Numbered from the stretch's first letter, positions 49,029 through 59,681 are shown. The stretch: 64,000 nucleotides of DNA from Tatlockia sp. (GCA_013697725.1 JACCWI010000055.1:124001-188000); one strand, 5' to 3'. The notes: generated by a model from the sequence alone, not told the origin. Made by a program: numbers and translations.

Positions 49029-51509
49029 ATGACCAAAAAAATAGCACTTAGCCCCAAATCACAAGGCCTAATTGCTAAATTAAGAAAGATAAAACGCTTA
49101 ACCCATAAATTTTTAAGTACTTTTAGTTTAACTTCGCAGAAGACAGCTGAGAAAACTAAACTTATTGACTGGTTAGCTCTTGATCAAAACAATCATGTTA
49201 ATGAAAAAGCTGAAATTCTTTTGGCTGCTTTAAATGCTTCTTTGTTAAAAGATTTAGATAAATCACTACCAAATTATCGAAAAAAACAAAAGTTAGAAGA
49301 AGATAATTTTGGTCAGTCACGCAAGTTAAAAACAGGACTTTTCGGACTCCTTACTTTTTTAGGGGCTTTAGTTTTTGCTTGTGGCGGTTTCGATGGCATC
49401 ACCTTAATAGTCAGCCTTGTACCCATGTCAACACCTCTGCTGTTTACCTTGGGTATTGTATTTGCAATCATCTCTGTTCTAGCTTTTAATGCTTTTGATT
49501 TAACTGAAATCGCCAAAAATCTTAACCTCTCTAAAAAAGAAGCATGCCATCTTGTTGATAATTATTTAAAAGAAATTTCAGAAATTAATAAAATTCGATC
49601 ACGTATTAATGAGAATTTTATTAACCATAAAACTACCGAGGAATTAGAGGAAGATTTACGATTAATTGAACTACTTATAGCTCGTTATGAGCTTTTAAAT
49701 AAAGGCAGGGATGCCCTGACAAAACAAAGTGCTAGCCAACGCTTAATTTTCACCAAGTATTTTATTTCCAGTTTAATTGGTCTTGTCTATTTTAGCGCTG
49801 GTTTTTTTGCCGGACAAGCGCTTGCAATTGCAGTGGCAAGCCTTTTTCTTGTTTCGTCAGCAGTAGTATTTTGGCCGATTTTTGCAGCTAGCTTTGCCGT
49901 AGGCGCTACCGCCTTCGGAGTTTACTGGTTTGTAGAACGACCGAGTATCGATAAATTAGTGAGTCATTGGTTTGGTCTTGATAAGGAAAAAATTGATTAT
50001 TTATGCGATGAACAAAAAATGGAGAGTCATAAAACCAAATTAGAAAATTTAAAGATAAATCTAAAGTGGCGTTATGGAATTTTAGCTGCTAATTTTAAAA
50101 AAATTAATGACTCTAAAACCGAGCTCACAGAGATTAAAAAACGTATTAGAGAATTACAATTAGATTCAAAACATCCATTAAAAGAAGCAGATTCAGGATT
50201 TTTTTCCGCTACCCCAAGGTTGATAATGAATCAGCAAAAAACCATTACCCTGCGCGAAAAAACGCTAAAATTAATTGAAACAATGAAAGAATCACAGCCT
50301 GCAACCTTTTCCAAGTTATTAAAACTGGATATCTCTAATAATATTAAGCATAAAAAAGTTATAAAGTGGTTAAATCAAAGCAATCAAACCTTAACCGATA
50401 AACCCCAGGACGATTTGGAGCTCTCAAAGGCTTCATTAAAAGTTGCTTTAATTAAAGAATTAGCAGTTTCAATGCAACTTCCCTTAACTGAAAAAAAACC
50501 TAAAGAAAAAAATTCCGATTATAATTTTTTATATTATTTCCTGGCATTCGCAGGGACCATTTATTTTGGTTGTGAGGGTTTTTCGGGAATTACCTCGATC
50601 TTGGGTGTATTCTCCCTTCATAAAGCTGCGATCTTAGTTATTGGAGCTCTTTTTGGTTTGGTCTCAATCATTGCTTATCATGCTTTTGATTTAGCTGAAA
50701 TTTCAAAAAATCTTGGAATTAGAAAAAAGTCTATTCCCAAACTTGTGGATGTTTATCTAAAAGAAGTTGACACCATAAAGCAAATTCGAAGAAGCTTAAC
50801 TAATCTTTACGTCACACGAAAAACTATTGAAGAGCTTGATGAAGACTTGCAGCTTGTCGAAGTAATTATTAACTGCTTTAAGCACCTCGATGAAGAAAGG
50901 GCTTCATTAACCGAGCTTATGACGGATAAAAAATTAACGGTTCTAAAATACTTTGCCTCAGGTATTGTCGGCCTTATCTATTTCAGTACTGCCTTTTTTA
51001 CCGGCCAATCAGTTGCCATGGCTTTTGCGGCTCTTTTTTTTACAGCAATAGCACCATTATCTTGGCCAATTATTGTAGCCAGTACAGTGATTGGTCTTGC
51101 AGCACTTGCAGTGTATTGGTACGTGGAACGTCCAAGTATTGAACGATTTATTTCTAATCTGGCAGGACTCAATCAAGATAAAATAGAGCAGTTATGTGAG
51201 CCTGAAAAAGTAGTTGAACAAAAAGAAAAACTTGAACAATTAAAAGCTAATATTTTAACCTGCAAAAATCATTTAGCAACTTATAGCGAAGACAGTCTTA
51301 GCTATACAATACAATTAGAAGCAGCAACAGTGGAATTAGAAATGCTTAAAAAAGAGTTACAAACTAATAAAGACGGCGTTAATGCCTCAAGAGATTCTTT
51401 GTCTTCGGATAAACCTGATATAGCTAACGAAAGAAATAGTTTTTTTCATAACCTAAAACTTCAACCCATTACTAAGACTCAACAGCCTTCTCTTGGTTTA
51501 AATATTTAA
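49029..51509 (+). CDS. 826-residue membrane protein of two tandem modules (candidate effector)
   Basis: The protein is an internal duplication. Each half of roughly 370-400 residues has a soluble helical start, a first hydrophobic pair with (F/Y)xGCxGF(D/S)GIT-like sequence leading to AFDL(T/A)EI(A/S)KNL, a charged helical stretch of about 80 residues with TxEELxEDLxL(I/V)E, a second hydrophobic block with L(V/I)YFS(A/T)xFF(A/T)GQ, and then YW(F/Y)VERPSI(D/E) followed by a coiled coil. The hydrophobic blocks lie near 98-155, 238-300, 500-555 and 640-700. A Ser/Asp-rich polar C-terminus follows. No known family is recognised. The size, the architecture and a candidate PmrA box suggest a Dot/Icm substrate, by inference. 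Confidence 0.75.
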   Translation: MTKKIALSPKSQGLIAKLRKIKRLTHKFLSTFSLTSQKTAEKTKLIDWLALDQNNHVNEKAEILLAALNASLLKDLDKSLPNYRKKQKLEEDNFGQSRKLKTGLFGLLTFLGALVFACGGFDGITLIVSLVPMSTPLLFTLGIVFAIISVLAFNAFDLTEIAKNLNLSKKEACHLVDNYLKEISEINKIRSRINENFINHKTTEELEEDLRLIELLIARYELLNKGRDALTKQSASQRLIFTKYFISSLIGLVYFSAGFFAGQALAIAVASLFLVSSAVVFWPIFAASFAVGATAFGVYWFVERPSIDKLVSHWFGLDKEKIDYLCDEQKMESHKTKLENLKINLKWRYGILAANFKKINDSKTELTEIKKRIRELQLDSKHPLKEADSGFFSATPRLIMNQQKTITLREKTLKLIETMKESQPATFSKLLKLDISNNIKHKKVIKWLNQSNQTLTDKPQDDLELSKASLKVALIKELAVSMQLPLTEKKPKEKNSDYNFLYYFLAFAGTIYFGCEGFSGITSILGVFSLHKAAILVIGALFGLVSIIAYHAFDLAEISKNLGIRKKSIPKLVDVYLKEVDTIKQIRRSLTNLYVTRKTIEELDEDLQLVEVIINCFKHLDEERASLTELMTDKKLTVLKYFASGIVGLIYFSTAFFTGQSVAMAFAALFFTAIAPLSWPIIVASTVIGLAALAVYWYVERPSIERFISNLAGLNQDKIEQLCEPEKVVEQKEKLEQLKANILTCKNHLATYSEDSLSYTIQLEAATVELEMLKKELQTNKDGVNASRDSLSSDKPDIANERNSFFHNLKLQPITKTQQPSLGLNI

Positions 51510-52190
51510 AATTGCTTTAACAAAGGGAACGGTAATGCGTCGCTGAGCAGCAAGAGATGCCTTATCCAGGTAATCAAGGATGCAATGCAAATCATGCATA
51601 TTTCGCGCGCAGCGATTTAATAAAAACTGTCCAACGCTAGTTGATAATTCAAAGCCACGCTTTAAAGCATGCTGCTGAATAGTTTTAATTTTCAGCTCAT
51701 CATTTAACTCATTCAATTGAACTACTAAGCCCCAAGCCAATCGTGAACGTAGATCAGGTAAATTGATGGCAACTGAGGAGGGGGACTGTTTACCCGAAAT
51801 AAGCAAAATGGTTTTGCCATTATCGCGAATTTTGTTATAAAGATGGAACAGTGCTTCTTCCCAAATTTTATCACCGGCAATGGCATCAATATCATCAATT
51901 GCAATTAAACTCTGCTCACCTAGCTCATCAATACTTTCCGGTCCCCATTCTTTTAAAACATACAAGGGTAGGTAAATAGCAGATGCATTGGGTTTTAATT
52001 GACTACAAGCTTGAAGCAAATGTGATTTTCCAGAACCCGCTGTTCCCCAGATGTAAAATAAAGAACCACCTTCAGCACTGAAGCTAGCTACTAATTGCTG
52101 TTGTAAAAGAATATTTTCACCCCAGCAAAAATCATTGAGAGTCGCTTCGTGATTAAGCTGAATTGCTAGCGCTAACTGCTGATTCATCAT
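51498..52190 (-). CDS. hda: DnaA regulatory inactivator Hda
   Basis: A DnaA-like AAA+ protein that, with the sliding clamp, stimulates hydrolysis of DnaA-ATP. It starts MMNQQLALAIQLN, where the short N-terminus holds a clamp-binding-like QLALAI. Walker A is WGTAGSGKSHLLQA, Walker B LIAIDDIDAI, and the sensor region SRLAWGLVVQL follows. The start is set at the ATG at 52190, which overlaps the pgsA stop as ATGA; the frame runs farther upstream to 52235 within pgsA. About 230 residues fits the family. Its end overlaps the convergent 826-residue protein gene by 12 bp. Confidence 0.92.
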   Translation of the reverse strand: MMNQQLALAIQLNHEATLNDFCWGENILLQQQLVASFSAEGGSLFYIWGTAGSGKSHLLQACSQLKPNASAIYLPLYVLKEWGPESIDELGEQSLIAIDDIDAIAGDKIWEEALFHLYNKIRDNGKTILLISGKQSPSSVAINLPDLRSRLAWGLVVQLNELNDELKIKTIQQHALKRGFELSTSVGQFLLNRCARNMHDLHCILDYLDKASLAAQRRITVPFVKAILNI

Positions 52191-52765
52191 TTTATAAGAT
52201 GGGAGAGGGTGTAGGCTTTTTTCCCCCAGGTACAAACATAATCTATGTAGGTAGCCGCTGTGGTTAAAGCTGTGACTAAAATCAAGCCATTCATTAAATA
52301 GGGGTTAAAAGCAAAAAATGCTAATTCAAACAGACAGACGGTTACCAATATTAGCTGTAAGCCTGTGTTAACTTTGCTTAATAAAGTCGGTTTAAAATCG
52401 AGTTTACGATGAACAAACCAAAACCAGGCCATTACACCAAGTGATATTGTCAAATCACGCAGGAAAACTAATGCTACAAGCCACCAGGGCAGTAGACCTA
52501 AAAGTGCTAAAGAAATAAAACTTGAAGCTACCAATAATTTATCTGCTAAAGGATCAATAAAAGATCCTAAAGGGCTCTGCCAGTTAAAATTTCTTGCTAA
52601 CCAGCCATCTAAGGCGTCGGTAAAGCCCGCAAAAATAAATAAATAAAAGGCCTGCGCGAATTGGTGTTGATAAAGAAACACCAGAAATGGCACTATCAGC
52701 ACCAATCGAAAAAAGGAAAGTGCGTTGGGAACATGTTTTAAAATCGTAGGTAGAAATGATGACAA
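52187..52765 (-). CDS. pgsA: CDP-alcohol phosphatidyltransferase (PgsA-like)
   Basis: A 192-residue polytopic inner-membrane enzyme. The family signature D-G-x2-A-R-x8-G-x3-D-x3-D is intact in the block starting DALDGWLARNF (about 48) and ending PLADK. The family joins CDP-diacylglycerol to an alcohol such as glycerol-3-phosphate, the first step to phosphatidylglycerol and cardiolipin. Which alcohol cannot be told from the motif. The start appears to be TTG at 52765, with AGAGAG upstream and a stop just before. hda overlaps its stop, so the two are cotranslated, an arrangement not usual outside this group. Confidence 0.85.
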   Translation of the reverse strand: MSSFLPTILKHVPNALSFFRLVLIVPFLVFLYQHQFAQAFYLFIFAGFTDALDGWLARNFNWQSPLGSFIDPLADKLLVASSFISLALLGLLPWWLVALVFLRDLTISLGVMAWFWFVHRKLDFKPTLLSKVNTGLQLILVTVCLFELAFFAFNPYLMNGLILVTALTTAATYIDYVCTWGKKAYTLSHLIK

Positions 52766-52903
52766 TTTAATCTGCTCTCTTTAGCTAATGAGCAATGCTA
52801 TTGGTTATGCTACTGTATAATTTTAAAGTGTATACAATAGTGAGGCTACTGTCACGTCTCAAACAGTGAATAAGCAAGTCCTCAAAAGTTCCAATGTTAG
52901 CAT

Positions 52904-53179
52904 TCAAGCGCTTTTTTCATCATTTTTTCGATAAATGATAGCAGTGTTACCAATTAGTTGAATTAAATCTGCCTTAAGTTGGGTGCAAATTTCGGCGGCA
53001 ATTAATTGCCGGTCTTCTTTTTCAGCGCCATTAATTTTAATTTTAATTAATTCATGAGCTGTTAAAGCAATATTAGATTCATCGATTACGGCCGGTGTTA
53101 AGCCTTTATTACCTAAATAGACTACAGGTTTTAAATGATGCGCTTTCGCTTTTAAAGATTGTTTGAATGAGGTATCCAC
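52904..53179 (-). CDS. yhbY: YhbY-type ribosome-assembly RNA-binding protein (CRM domain)
   Basis: A 91-residue CRM-domain protein associated with pre-50S particles in E. coli. It starts with KQSLKAKAHHLKPVVYLGNKGLT, split by the family GxxG-like loop (GNKG). Then HELIKIKINGAEKEDR and QLIGNTAIIYRK follow, as in YhbY. It is divergent from rlmE, the same arrangement as in E. coli, where yhbY is divergent from rlmE-ftsH. Confidence 0.94.
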   Translation of the reverse strand: MDTSFKQSLKAKAHHLKPVVYLGNKGLTPAVIDESNIALTAHELIKIKINGAEKEDRQLIAAEICTQLKADLIQLIGNTAIIYRKNDEKSA

Positions 53180-53351
53180 TAAATATTTCCTGTAAAACTG
53201 TTTTTTGCTGAACTTTGTTAGGTTAAAACCTTAGCTTTTCAGATTTGAAAAGATAAATTTTCAGCAATTTGGCTTAAAATGTCGAATTATTGCACGTTTT
53301 GCTGGGAAAAGGTAGCAGATTTCAGTATCATCTGATAATTAATCCGTTACA

Positions 53352-53984
53352 ATGATCCTTATGCCCCGTTCCAAAAAAAGTAGTACCCGTTGGTTACAAG
53401 AACATTTTAATGATATCTATGTCAAGAAAGCTCACGCTGAAGGATTCAGAAGCCGTGCTGTTTATAAGCTAAAAGAGATAGATGAAAAAGAACAGCTCAT
53501 AATACCAGGTATGACAATAGTTGAATTGGGTGCCGCTCCAGGTGGATGGACCCAGTATGTTGCGAAAAAATTGAATGGACATGGTATTATTATTGCTTTA
53601 GATCTATTGAATATGGATGCAATAGCTGATGTAGAGTTCATTCAAGGTGATTTTCGGGAGGATGAAGTTCTGCAAAAATTAACAAATTTGATTCCTGAAC
53701 ACGGATTGGACTTGCTTTTATCAGATATGGCCCCAAATATGAGCGGTACAACTGTAGTGGATATAACCCGAGCGATGTACCTAGCCGAACTTGCTTTTGA
53801 TTTTGGTTCTAAAATGCTAAAGCCAGGCGGTTCTATGTTAATGAAAATTTTTCATGGTACAGGATTTGACGAACTCATTAGACTTGCGCGCTCACAGTTT
53901 GATAGAGTGGTAATCCGCAAACCTTTAGCATCTCGTGCTCGCTCACGTGAAACCTATTTGCTGGCGAAGGGCTATAATTTATAG
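53352..53984 (+). CDS. rlmE: 23S rRNA 2'-O-methyltransferase RlmE
   Basis: Methylates U2552 of 23S rRNA in the large subunit. SAM-binding motif I is ELGAAPGGWTQYV (about 57-69). The catalytic K-D-K-type residues are visible in the RSRAVYKLKEID block, LLLSDMAPNMSG (about 118-129) and MLMKIFHGTGF. The frame starts at 53352; ATG at 53361 (MPRSKKSS) is equally plausible from homologues, and neither has a clear ribosome-binding site. ftsH follows after about 50 bp, the standard pairing. Confidence 0.95.
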   Translation: MILMPRSKKSSTRWLQEHFNDIYVKKAHAEGFRSRAVYKLKEIDEKEQLIIPGMTIVELGAAPGGWTQYVAKKLNGHGIIIALDLLNMDAIADVEFIQGDFREDEVLQKLTNLIPEHGLDLLLSDMAPNMSGTTVVDITRAMYLAELAFDFGSKMLKPGGSMLMKIFHGTGFDELIRLARSQFDRVVIRKPLASRARSRETYLLAKGYNL

Positions 53985-54036
53985 TAACTTTATCGTTCTA
54001 ACGTCGTAGAAATACGTCATAATTGAGGTCAATGCT

Positions 54037-55956
54037 TTGAACGACATGGTAAAAAATTTATTTCTATGGCTGATTATAGCTATCGTACTTGTCTCGGTAT
54101 TCAGTAATTTTGGCCCTCGCCATTCTTCAGCTGAAAAATTTTCCTATAGCCAATTCTTGAAAGAAGTAGATCAAGGCATGATTACTTCAGTGACCATCGA
54201 AGATAATAAGGTCATTAAAGGAACTACCAAAAATAATCACCGCTTTGTCACTTATATGCCTATGCAAGATGATGCTTTACTCGGTGAATTGCTCAAATCC
54301 AAAGTGGATGTGAGTGGTCAAGAAAAGCAACAAGAGAGTTTCTTATTGCATTTATTTGTTAACTGGTTCCCCATGCTACTTTTAATAGGCGTGTGGATTT
54401 TCTTTATGCGTCAGATGCAAGGCGGCGGTGGACGTGGAGCAATGTCTTTTGGTCGCTCCCGAGCTCGCTTGCTTGGAGAAGATCAGGTTAAGGTAACCTT
54501 TGCTGATGTTGCAGGCTGTGATGAAGCAAAAGATGAAGTGAAAGAATTAGTTGATTTTCTTCGCGATCCCACCAAATTTCAAAATTTAGGCGGACGAATT
54601 CCTCGTGGCGTACTACTTATTGGTCCTCCAGGTACAGGTAAAACCTTGTTGGCACGTGCTGTTGCCGGTGAGGCCAAGGTGCCATTTTTTACTATTTCAG
54701 GTTCAGATTTCGTCGAAATGTTTGTCGGCGTAGGCGCATCAAGGGTGCGTGATATGTTTGAACAAGCAAAAAAACAAGCGCCTTGTATCATTTTTATAGA
54801 TGAAATTGATGCTGTTGGGCGACATCGTGGTGCCGGACTGGGAGGCGGTCATGATGAACGCGAACAAACCCTGAACCAACTTTTAGTGGAGATGGATGGT
54901 TTTGAGGGAAATGAAGGTGTGATTGTGGTTTCCGCTACTAACCGACCTGATGTTCTGGATCCGGCTCTACTTCGTCCAGGCCGTTTTGACCGACAAGTCG
55001 TTGTTCCACTGCCAGATATTCGAGGTCGGGAGCAAATTCTTAAAGTTCATTTGCATAAAGTGCCTATTGAAAAAAATGTTGAAGTATTACCCATTGCGCG
55101 TGGAACTCCTGGCTTTTCAGGTGCGGATCTTGCAAATCTGGTTAATGAAGCCGCTTTATTTGCTGCACGAGCTAATAAACGAAAAGTAGCTATGATAGAT
55201 TTGGATAAAGCCAAAGATAAAATTATGATGGGCGCCGAACGTCGTTCAATGGTAATGGATGAAAATGAGAAAAAATTAACTGCTTACCATGAAGGCGGAC
55301 ATGCTATCGTAGGTCTTTTAGTTCCTGAACATGACCCCGTATATAAAGTAACTATTATTCCACGCGGACGTGCCTTGGGAGTTACAATGTTTTTACCTGA
55401 ACAAGATAGATACAGTCATTCTAAACGTCGCTTGGAAAGCCAACTGTCCAGCCTATTCGGCGGTCGTATTGCTGAAGAAATCATTTTTGGCCCAGAATCA
55501 GTTACCACTGGAGCATCCAACGATATTATGCGAGCTACCGAAATTGCACGCAAAATGGTTACCAATTGGGGCTTATCAAATCTTGGACCGCTTACCTTCG
55601 GTGAAGAAGAAGGTGAGGTTTTTCTGGGTAGAACAGTCAATCAGCACAAAGAAATATCTGATAAAACTGCTCAACAAATTGATAATGAAGTCAGAATTAT
55701 TATTGATAGAAATTTCCAGCGCGCCAAAGAATTATTATTGGCAAATGTTGATAAATTGCATTTAATGGCCAACGCTTTAATAAAATATGAAACTATTGAT
55801 GCCTTACAGATAGCTGAAATCATGAAGGGACAAGAGCCAACTCCTCCGGAAGATTGGGAATCCTCTCAGAAAATGGAACTTGAAAAAAAAGGTGAGGACA
55901 ACACTTCAAAATCAATTAACGGCAAAACTGTTGATCATCCTGCCGGTGGGCACTAA
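54037..55956 (+). CDS. ftsH: ATP-dependent zinc metalloprotease FtsH
   Basis: A membrane-anchored AAA+ protease degrading LpxC, SecY and other membrane or unstable proteins. Two transmembrane segments (about 5-25 and 102-122) flank a periplasmic domain. Walker A is GPPGTGKT (about 197-204), Walker [13 protein letters not shown], then the SRH and arginine finger RPGRFDRQ, and the protease motif HEGGH (about 417). The TTG at 54037 is 8 nt after GAGG and gives MNDMVKN; ATG at 54046 is the alternative. It has 639 residues, the normal length, with an ordinary hydrophilic C-terminus. Confidence 0.97.
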   Translation: MNDMVKNLFLWLIIAIVLVSVFSNFGPRHSSAEKFSYSQFLKEVDQGMITSVTIEDNKVIKGTTKNNHRFVTYMPMQDDALLGELLKSKVDVSGQEKQQESFLLHLFVNWFPMLLLIGVWIFFMRQMQGGGGRGAMSFGRSRARLLGEDQVKVTFADVAGCDEAKDEVKELVDFLRDPTKFQNLGGRIPRGVLLIGPPGTGKTLLARAVAGEAKVPFFTISGSDFVEMFVGVGASRVRDMFEQAKKQAPCIIFIDEIDAVGRHRGAGLGGGHDEREQTLNQLLVEMDGFEGNEGVIVVSATNRPDVLDPALLRPGRFDRQVVVPLPDIRGREQILKVHLHKVPIEKNVEVLPIARGTPGFSGADLANLVNEAALFAARANKRKVAMIDLDKAKDKIMMGAERRSMVMDENEKKLTAYHEGGHAIVGLLVPEHDPVYKVTIIPRGRALGVTMFLPEQDRYSHSKRRLESQLSSLFGGRIAEEIIFGPESVTTGASNDIMRATEIARKMVTNWGLSNLGPLTFGEEEGEVFLGRTVNQHKEISDKTAQQIDNEVRIIIDRNFQRAKELLLANVDKLHLMANALIKYETIDALQIAEIMKGQEPTPPEDWESSQKMELEKKGEDNTSKSINGKTVDHPAGGH

Positions 55957-56025
55957 ATCTTATTGATTAAGAAACAGAGCAGGAACATTCAAAAGGTTCT
56001 TAGTCTAATTTATTTCAAAACAACA

Positions 56026-56065
56026 GATGTTTGGCCAGCCATTCTTAATAAGGCAGCCAAACATC
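56026..56065 (+). other. Strong stem-loop between ftsH and folP
   Basis: GATGTTTGGC (56026-56035) pairs perfectly with GCCAAACATC (56056-56065), a 10-bp stem, with possible inner pairing in the loop. No T-run follows. It could reduce read-through or stabilise the folP-glmM message. Confidence 0.5.
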
Positions 56066-56093
56066 CTTCAGTTCCGCAGGTTAGCAAATTTCC

Positions 56094-56963
56094 GTGAATA
56101 CAGAGCAATTTAAAAAGTGGTGCGAGTCTTACAGATCTAAAGGGTACAGAAAGCCCTTGATTATGGGAATTCTTAATGTCACTCCGGATTCTTTTTCAGA
56201 CGGAGGAAAATTTTATCAGCTTGAGCACGCCCTCACACAGGCACATCGAATGATTGCAGCCGGTGCTGATTTAATTGATATTGGCGGTGAATCAACGAAG
56301 CCTGGCGCTTTAATTGTAAGTTGTGAGCAAGAATTAACGAGAGTTATTCCGTTAATAAAACAATTACGAAAAGAAAGTGAAATCTGCATTTCCGTGGATA
56401 CCAGCAAGCCAAAAGTTATGTACGAAGCGGTGAATGCCGGGGCGGGACTTATCAACGATGTAACTGGTTTTAGAAGCGATGATTCACTTACCACCGCTGC
56501 TGAATTATCTGTGCCTCTTTGTATTATGCATATGCAAGGAAACCCAAAAAACATGCAACAAAATCCCTGTTATCAGCAAGATATTATCACTGAAATTAAT
56601 ACCTTCTTTCAACAACGCCTCGAGGCTTGCTTGACTGCTGGTATCAAATCTAAGCATCTTATACTTGATCCAGGTTTTGGCTTTGGTAAAACTGTGGAAC
56701 ATAATTTGCGTGTTGTAAATAAGATTAAGAAATTTAAACTTTTTAATTTGCCGCTAATGTTAGGTGCATCTCGTAAATCAACCTTAGGCACCATTTTAAA
56801 TGCCAGGGTAAATGAGCGCTTGGCTGGTGGCCTGGCTGTCGCAGTATTCGCAGCCCTGCAAGGCGTGGCAATAATAAGAACACACGATATTGCTGAAACT
56901 AATCAGGCATTAACAATGATTCAGGCCATTAAAATGATAAAAAATCAAGAAACGAGGGCATAG
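56094..56963 (+). CDS. folP: Dihydropteroate synthase
   Basis: Joins p-aminobenzoate to dihydropterin pyrophosphate in folate synthesis, the target of sulfonamides. The family markers are [15 protein letters not shown] (about 24-38), [12 protein letters not shown] (about 61-72), SVDTSKPKV and the C-terminal GASRKSTLG (about 224). The start is GTG at 56094. The stop overlaps the glmM GTG by one base, so the pair is translationally linked, as in E. coli. Confidence 0.96.
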   Translation: MNTEQFKKWCESYRSKGYRKPLIMGILNVTPDSFSDGGKFYQLEHALTQAHRMIAAGADLIDIGGESTKPGALIVSCEQELTRVIPLIKQLRKESEICISVDTSKPKVMYEAVNAGAGLINDVTGFRSDDSLTTAAELSVPLCIMHMQGNPKNMQQNPCYQQDIITEINTFFQQRLEACLTAGIKSKHLILDPGFGFGKTVEHNLRVVNKIKKFKLFNLPLMLGASRKSTLGTILNARVNERLAGGLAVAVFAALQGVAIIRTHDIAETNQALTMIQAIKMIKNQETRA

Positions 56964-58321
56964 TGACTAATCAACGAAAATATTTTGGCACCGATGGAAT
57001 TCGTGGGCAAGTTGGGTCATCAAATATTAATCCAGAATTTGTACTTAAACTAGGTTGGGCAATTGGTAAAGTCCTTGATAATGGTAATGGTCAACGCAAA
57101 CGAGTAATCATCGGCAAAGACACACGAGTCTCTGGTTATATGCTGGAATCTGCTCTAGAAGCCGGCCTTTCTGCAGCAGGAATTGACGTCTCTCTGCTTG
57201 GACCCATGCCAACTCCAGCTGTTGCTTATCTCACCCAAACCTTGCGTGCTAACGCGGGCATTGTGATCTCTGCCTCTCATAATCCTTTTGAAGATAATGG
57301 AATAAAATTTTTTACGGCAGACGGTTCAAAATTGGCTGATGCTATGGAAATGGCAATTGAAGCTGAGATTGAGAAACCTTTACAAACTGTAAGTTCAGCA
57401 AAATTAGGTAAAACAACACGTATAAAAGACGCACCTGGCCGTTACATAGAATTTTGTAAATCCTCAGTCCCTTCTCTGACTCGCTTATCAGGTTTAAAAA
57501 TAGTGGTGGATTGTGCGAATGGCGCTACCTATCACATCGCTCCTAATGTTTTTAGTGAACTTGGCGCGGAAGTGATAGCAATGGGCAATAAGCCAGATGG
57601 ATTTAATATTAACCGCGATTGTGGGTCAACCTCACCCGAGGCACTTCGAAGCCTAGTCATGCATACCGGTGCAGATTTGGGTGTTGCTTTAGATGGTGAT
57701 GGAGATAGGCTAATTTTAATTGATAATAAAGGTAATATTATTACCGGTGATCATATTATTTATATCATTGCTAAAGAACGCTATCAACGTGGACAGCTTC
57801 ATGGCGGTGTGGTGGGGACTTTCATGTCCAACTTCGGCTTGGAAAAGGCAATTAAAAACCTGAATATTCCATTTTTACGTACAAAAATTGGCGACCGTTA
57901 TGTTATGGAAGCTTTAAAAGAACAGGATTGGAAAATAGGCGGCGAATCCTCCGGCCATGTTGTCTGTCTGGATAAAACTACTACTGGAGATGGCATTATA
58001 GCTGCATTACAAGTGTTATCCTGTATGGTCAAACAGGAGAAAGCTTTAGATGAATTAGTGGAAGATATTCAACTTTTACCTCAGACTTTAATCAATATAA
58101 AGACTGCAAATGCCAATACTTTAGCTCTACATCCAAAAGTTTTGGAAATGGTTAACGATTTATCCAATCTTTTAGAAGGTGAAGGCCGTGTTTTACTGAG
58201 ACCTTCTGGCACAGAACCTCTCCTGAGGATTATGGTTGAAGGTCCTGATAGTGAACAAATACAATTACATGCTGAGCGCCTAAGTGATGCTATTGTCAAT
58301 TTGGAGAAAAAGACTTTTTAG
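56963..58321 (+). CDS. glmM: Phosphoglucosamine mutase
   Basis: Converts glucosamine-6-phosphate to glucosamine-1-phosphate for UDP-GlcNAc, the precursor of peptidoglycan and LPS. The markers are [13 protein letters not shown] at the start, the phosphoserine loop [16 protein letters not shown] (about 101-116), the metal-binding DGDGDRLI (about 243) and the C-terminal phosphate-binding [12 protein letters not shown]. The start is GTG, preceded by GAGGG. It has 452 residues, normal length. Confidence 0.97.
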   Translation: MTNQRKYFGTDGIRGQVGSSNINPEFVLKLGWAIGKVLDNGNGQRKRVIIGKDTRVSGYMLESALEAGLSAAGIDVSLLGPMPTPAVAYLTQTLRANAGIVISASHNPFEDNGIKFFTADGSKLADAMEMAIEAEIEKPLQTVSSAKLGKTTRIKDAPGRYIEFCKSSVPSLTRLSGLKIVVDCANGATYHIAPNVFSELGAEVIAMGNKPDGFNINRDCGSTSPEALRSLVMHTGADLGVALDGDGDRLILIDNKGNIITGDHIIYIIAKERYQRGQLHGGVVGTFMSNFGLEKAIKNLNIPFLRTKIGDRYVMEALKEQDWKIGGESSGHVVCLDKTTTGDGIIAALQVLSCMVKQEKALDELVEDIQLLPQTLINIKTANANTLALHPKVLEMVNDLSNLLEGEGRVLLRPSGTEPLLRIMVEGPDSEQIQLHAERLSDAIVNLEKKTF

Positions 58322-58534
58322 ACCTCGATTCGAAACTATCTTTTAATAATTATCGCTTCACCTTTGACAGTGTCATCCAAGTTATTTATTCAATTGGTTT
58401 AAAAGCAACTTTAGTCATGCTGCCTTCAACAAAAGCAGGGCTATTACTAGGATTCTTTTAAACTTTAAGGTATAGTCCGCCCCTGATTGCGCTGAGGTTT
58501 AAGATTCTTTTCAGTGCTAATGAGGGAGGAAGCG

Positions 58535-59284
58535 GTGAGGAGAAAAATTGTAGCGGGTAACTGGAAGATGAATGGTCGAGTCGGCCAAATAAAATCTTTG
58601 TTGCAGCAGTTAAAAACTCTTATCAATGAACCAGGCGGCGCTGACTGTCTTGTATTGCCGCCATCCATCTATCTCCCTCTTGTCAATGAATATTTAAATG
58701 ATAGTTTTATACAATGGGGTGCACAAAATGTTTATCCCTGCGATTCAGGAGCATTTACCGGCGAGTTATCAGCGCCCATGCTGCAAGAATATAATTGCCG
58801 TTATGTTTTAGTGGGACATTCTGAGCGCAGAAATTTGTTTGGTGAAGATGAAAAATTTGTTGCTGATAAATTCCACCACGTAAAAGAACATGATATGATA
58901 CCAATTCTTTGTGTGGGTGAGACCCTAAAAGAGCGCCAGCAAGGATTAACCGAACAGGTTCTTGCTAAGCAAATTCTTGCCATCACAGCTAATAGCAGGC
59001 GATGCTTTAAAGATTGTATAATAGCTTATGAACCTGTCTGGGCTATTGGAACAGGTCAAACTGCTACACCGCTGCAAGTACAAGAAACACATTTATCAAT
59101 CAGGGCGCTAGTCGCGAATTTTGATCGAGAAGATGCAAAAAATTTGTCAATTTTATACGGTGGCAGTGTAAATGAAAAGAACGCCGCTTCGCTCTTTGCG
59201 ATGCCGGATGTTGACGGTGGTTTAATTGGGGGTGCATCCCTTAATGCACAACAATTTGTGGAAATTGTAAAATGTATCAATTGA
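58535..59284 (+). CDS. tpiA: Triosephosphate isomerase
   Basis: Interconverts dihydroxyacetone phosphate and glyceraldehyde-3-phosphate. The N-terminus [13 protein letters not shown] holds the catalytic Lys. VGHSERRN has the catalytic His (about 96), [14 protein letters not shown] the catalytic Glu (about 168), and ILYGGSVN and GGLIGGASL bind phosphate. The start is placed at GTG 58535, behind GAGGGAGGAAG, because the frame's ATG at 58514 lacks a site and would add seven residues not typical of the family. secG overlaps by 13 bp. Confidence 0.95.
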   Translation: MRRKIVAGNWKMNGRVGQIKSLLQQLKTLINEPGGADCLVLPPSIYLPLVNEYLNDSFIQWGAQNVYPCDSGAFTGELSAPMLQEYNCRYVLVGHSERRNLFGEDEKFVADKFHHVKEHDMIPILCVGETLKERQQGLTEQVLAKQILAITANSRRCFKDCIIAYEPVWAIGTGQTATPLQVQETHLSIRALVANFDREDAKNLSILYGGSVNEKNAASLFAMPDVDGGLIGGASLNAQQFVEIVKCIN

Positions 59285-59592
59285 TTTTAACGATCCATGT
59301 ATTAGTTGCTTTAGCCTTAATAGGGCTTGTATTAATACAGCATGGTAAAGGTGCTGATATAGGCGCGGCTTTTGGTTCAGGCGCATCTGGAACAGTTTTT
59401 GGTAGCCAAGGTACAGGTTCATTTCTGTTTAAATTAACTGGCGGCCTGGCTATGACCTTCTTTATAACGAGTTTAACCCTGTCCTACATGGTTTCAACGC
59501 AATACCATAAGGCAGAGCGACAAGTCATCCCACAACAAACCTCTACACCGGAATCGAAGATTCCAGTGCCGGTTAATAACGGGAACAATTAA
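59272..59592 (+). CDS. secG: Protein-export membrane protein SecG
   Basis: The small SecYEG subunit, 106 residues with two transmembrane segments: [20 protein letters not shown] (about 1-20) and [16 protein letters not shown] (about 60-75). The family loop [22 protein letters not shown] (in two parts, QHGKGAD and [10 protein letters not shown]) lies between them. It overlaps the end of tpiA and is followed within a few bases by a tRNA-Leu gene, the same order as in many gammaproteobacteria. Confidence 0.95.
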   Translation: MYQLILTIHVLVALALIGLVLIQHGKGADIGAAFGSGASGTVFGSQGTGSFLFKLTGGLAMTFFITSLTLSYMVSTQYHKAERQVIPQQTSTPESKIPVPVNNGNN

Positions 59593-59596
59593 TTAA

Positions 59597-59681
59597 GCCG
59601 AAGTGGTGGAATTGGTAGACACGCCGTCTTGAGGGGGCGGTGGCGCAAGCTGTGCCGGTTCGAGTCCGGCCTTCGGTACCA
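59597..59681 (+). tRNA. tRNA-Leu (anticodon GAG), CCA encoded
   Basis: An 85-nt class II tRNA. The acceptor GCCGAAG pairs with CTTCGGT, followed by A and an encoded CCA. The D-arm region GTGGTGGAATTGGTAGACAC is leucine type. The anticodon loop TTGAGGG gives GAG at 34-36. A short variable arm precedes GGTTCGAGTCC, the T-loop. It lies between secG and nuoA. Confidence 0.97.
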
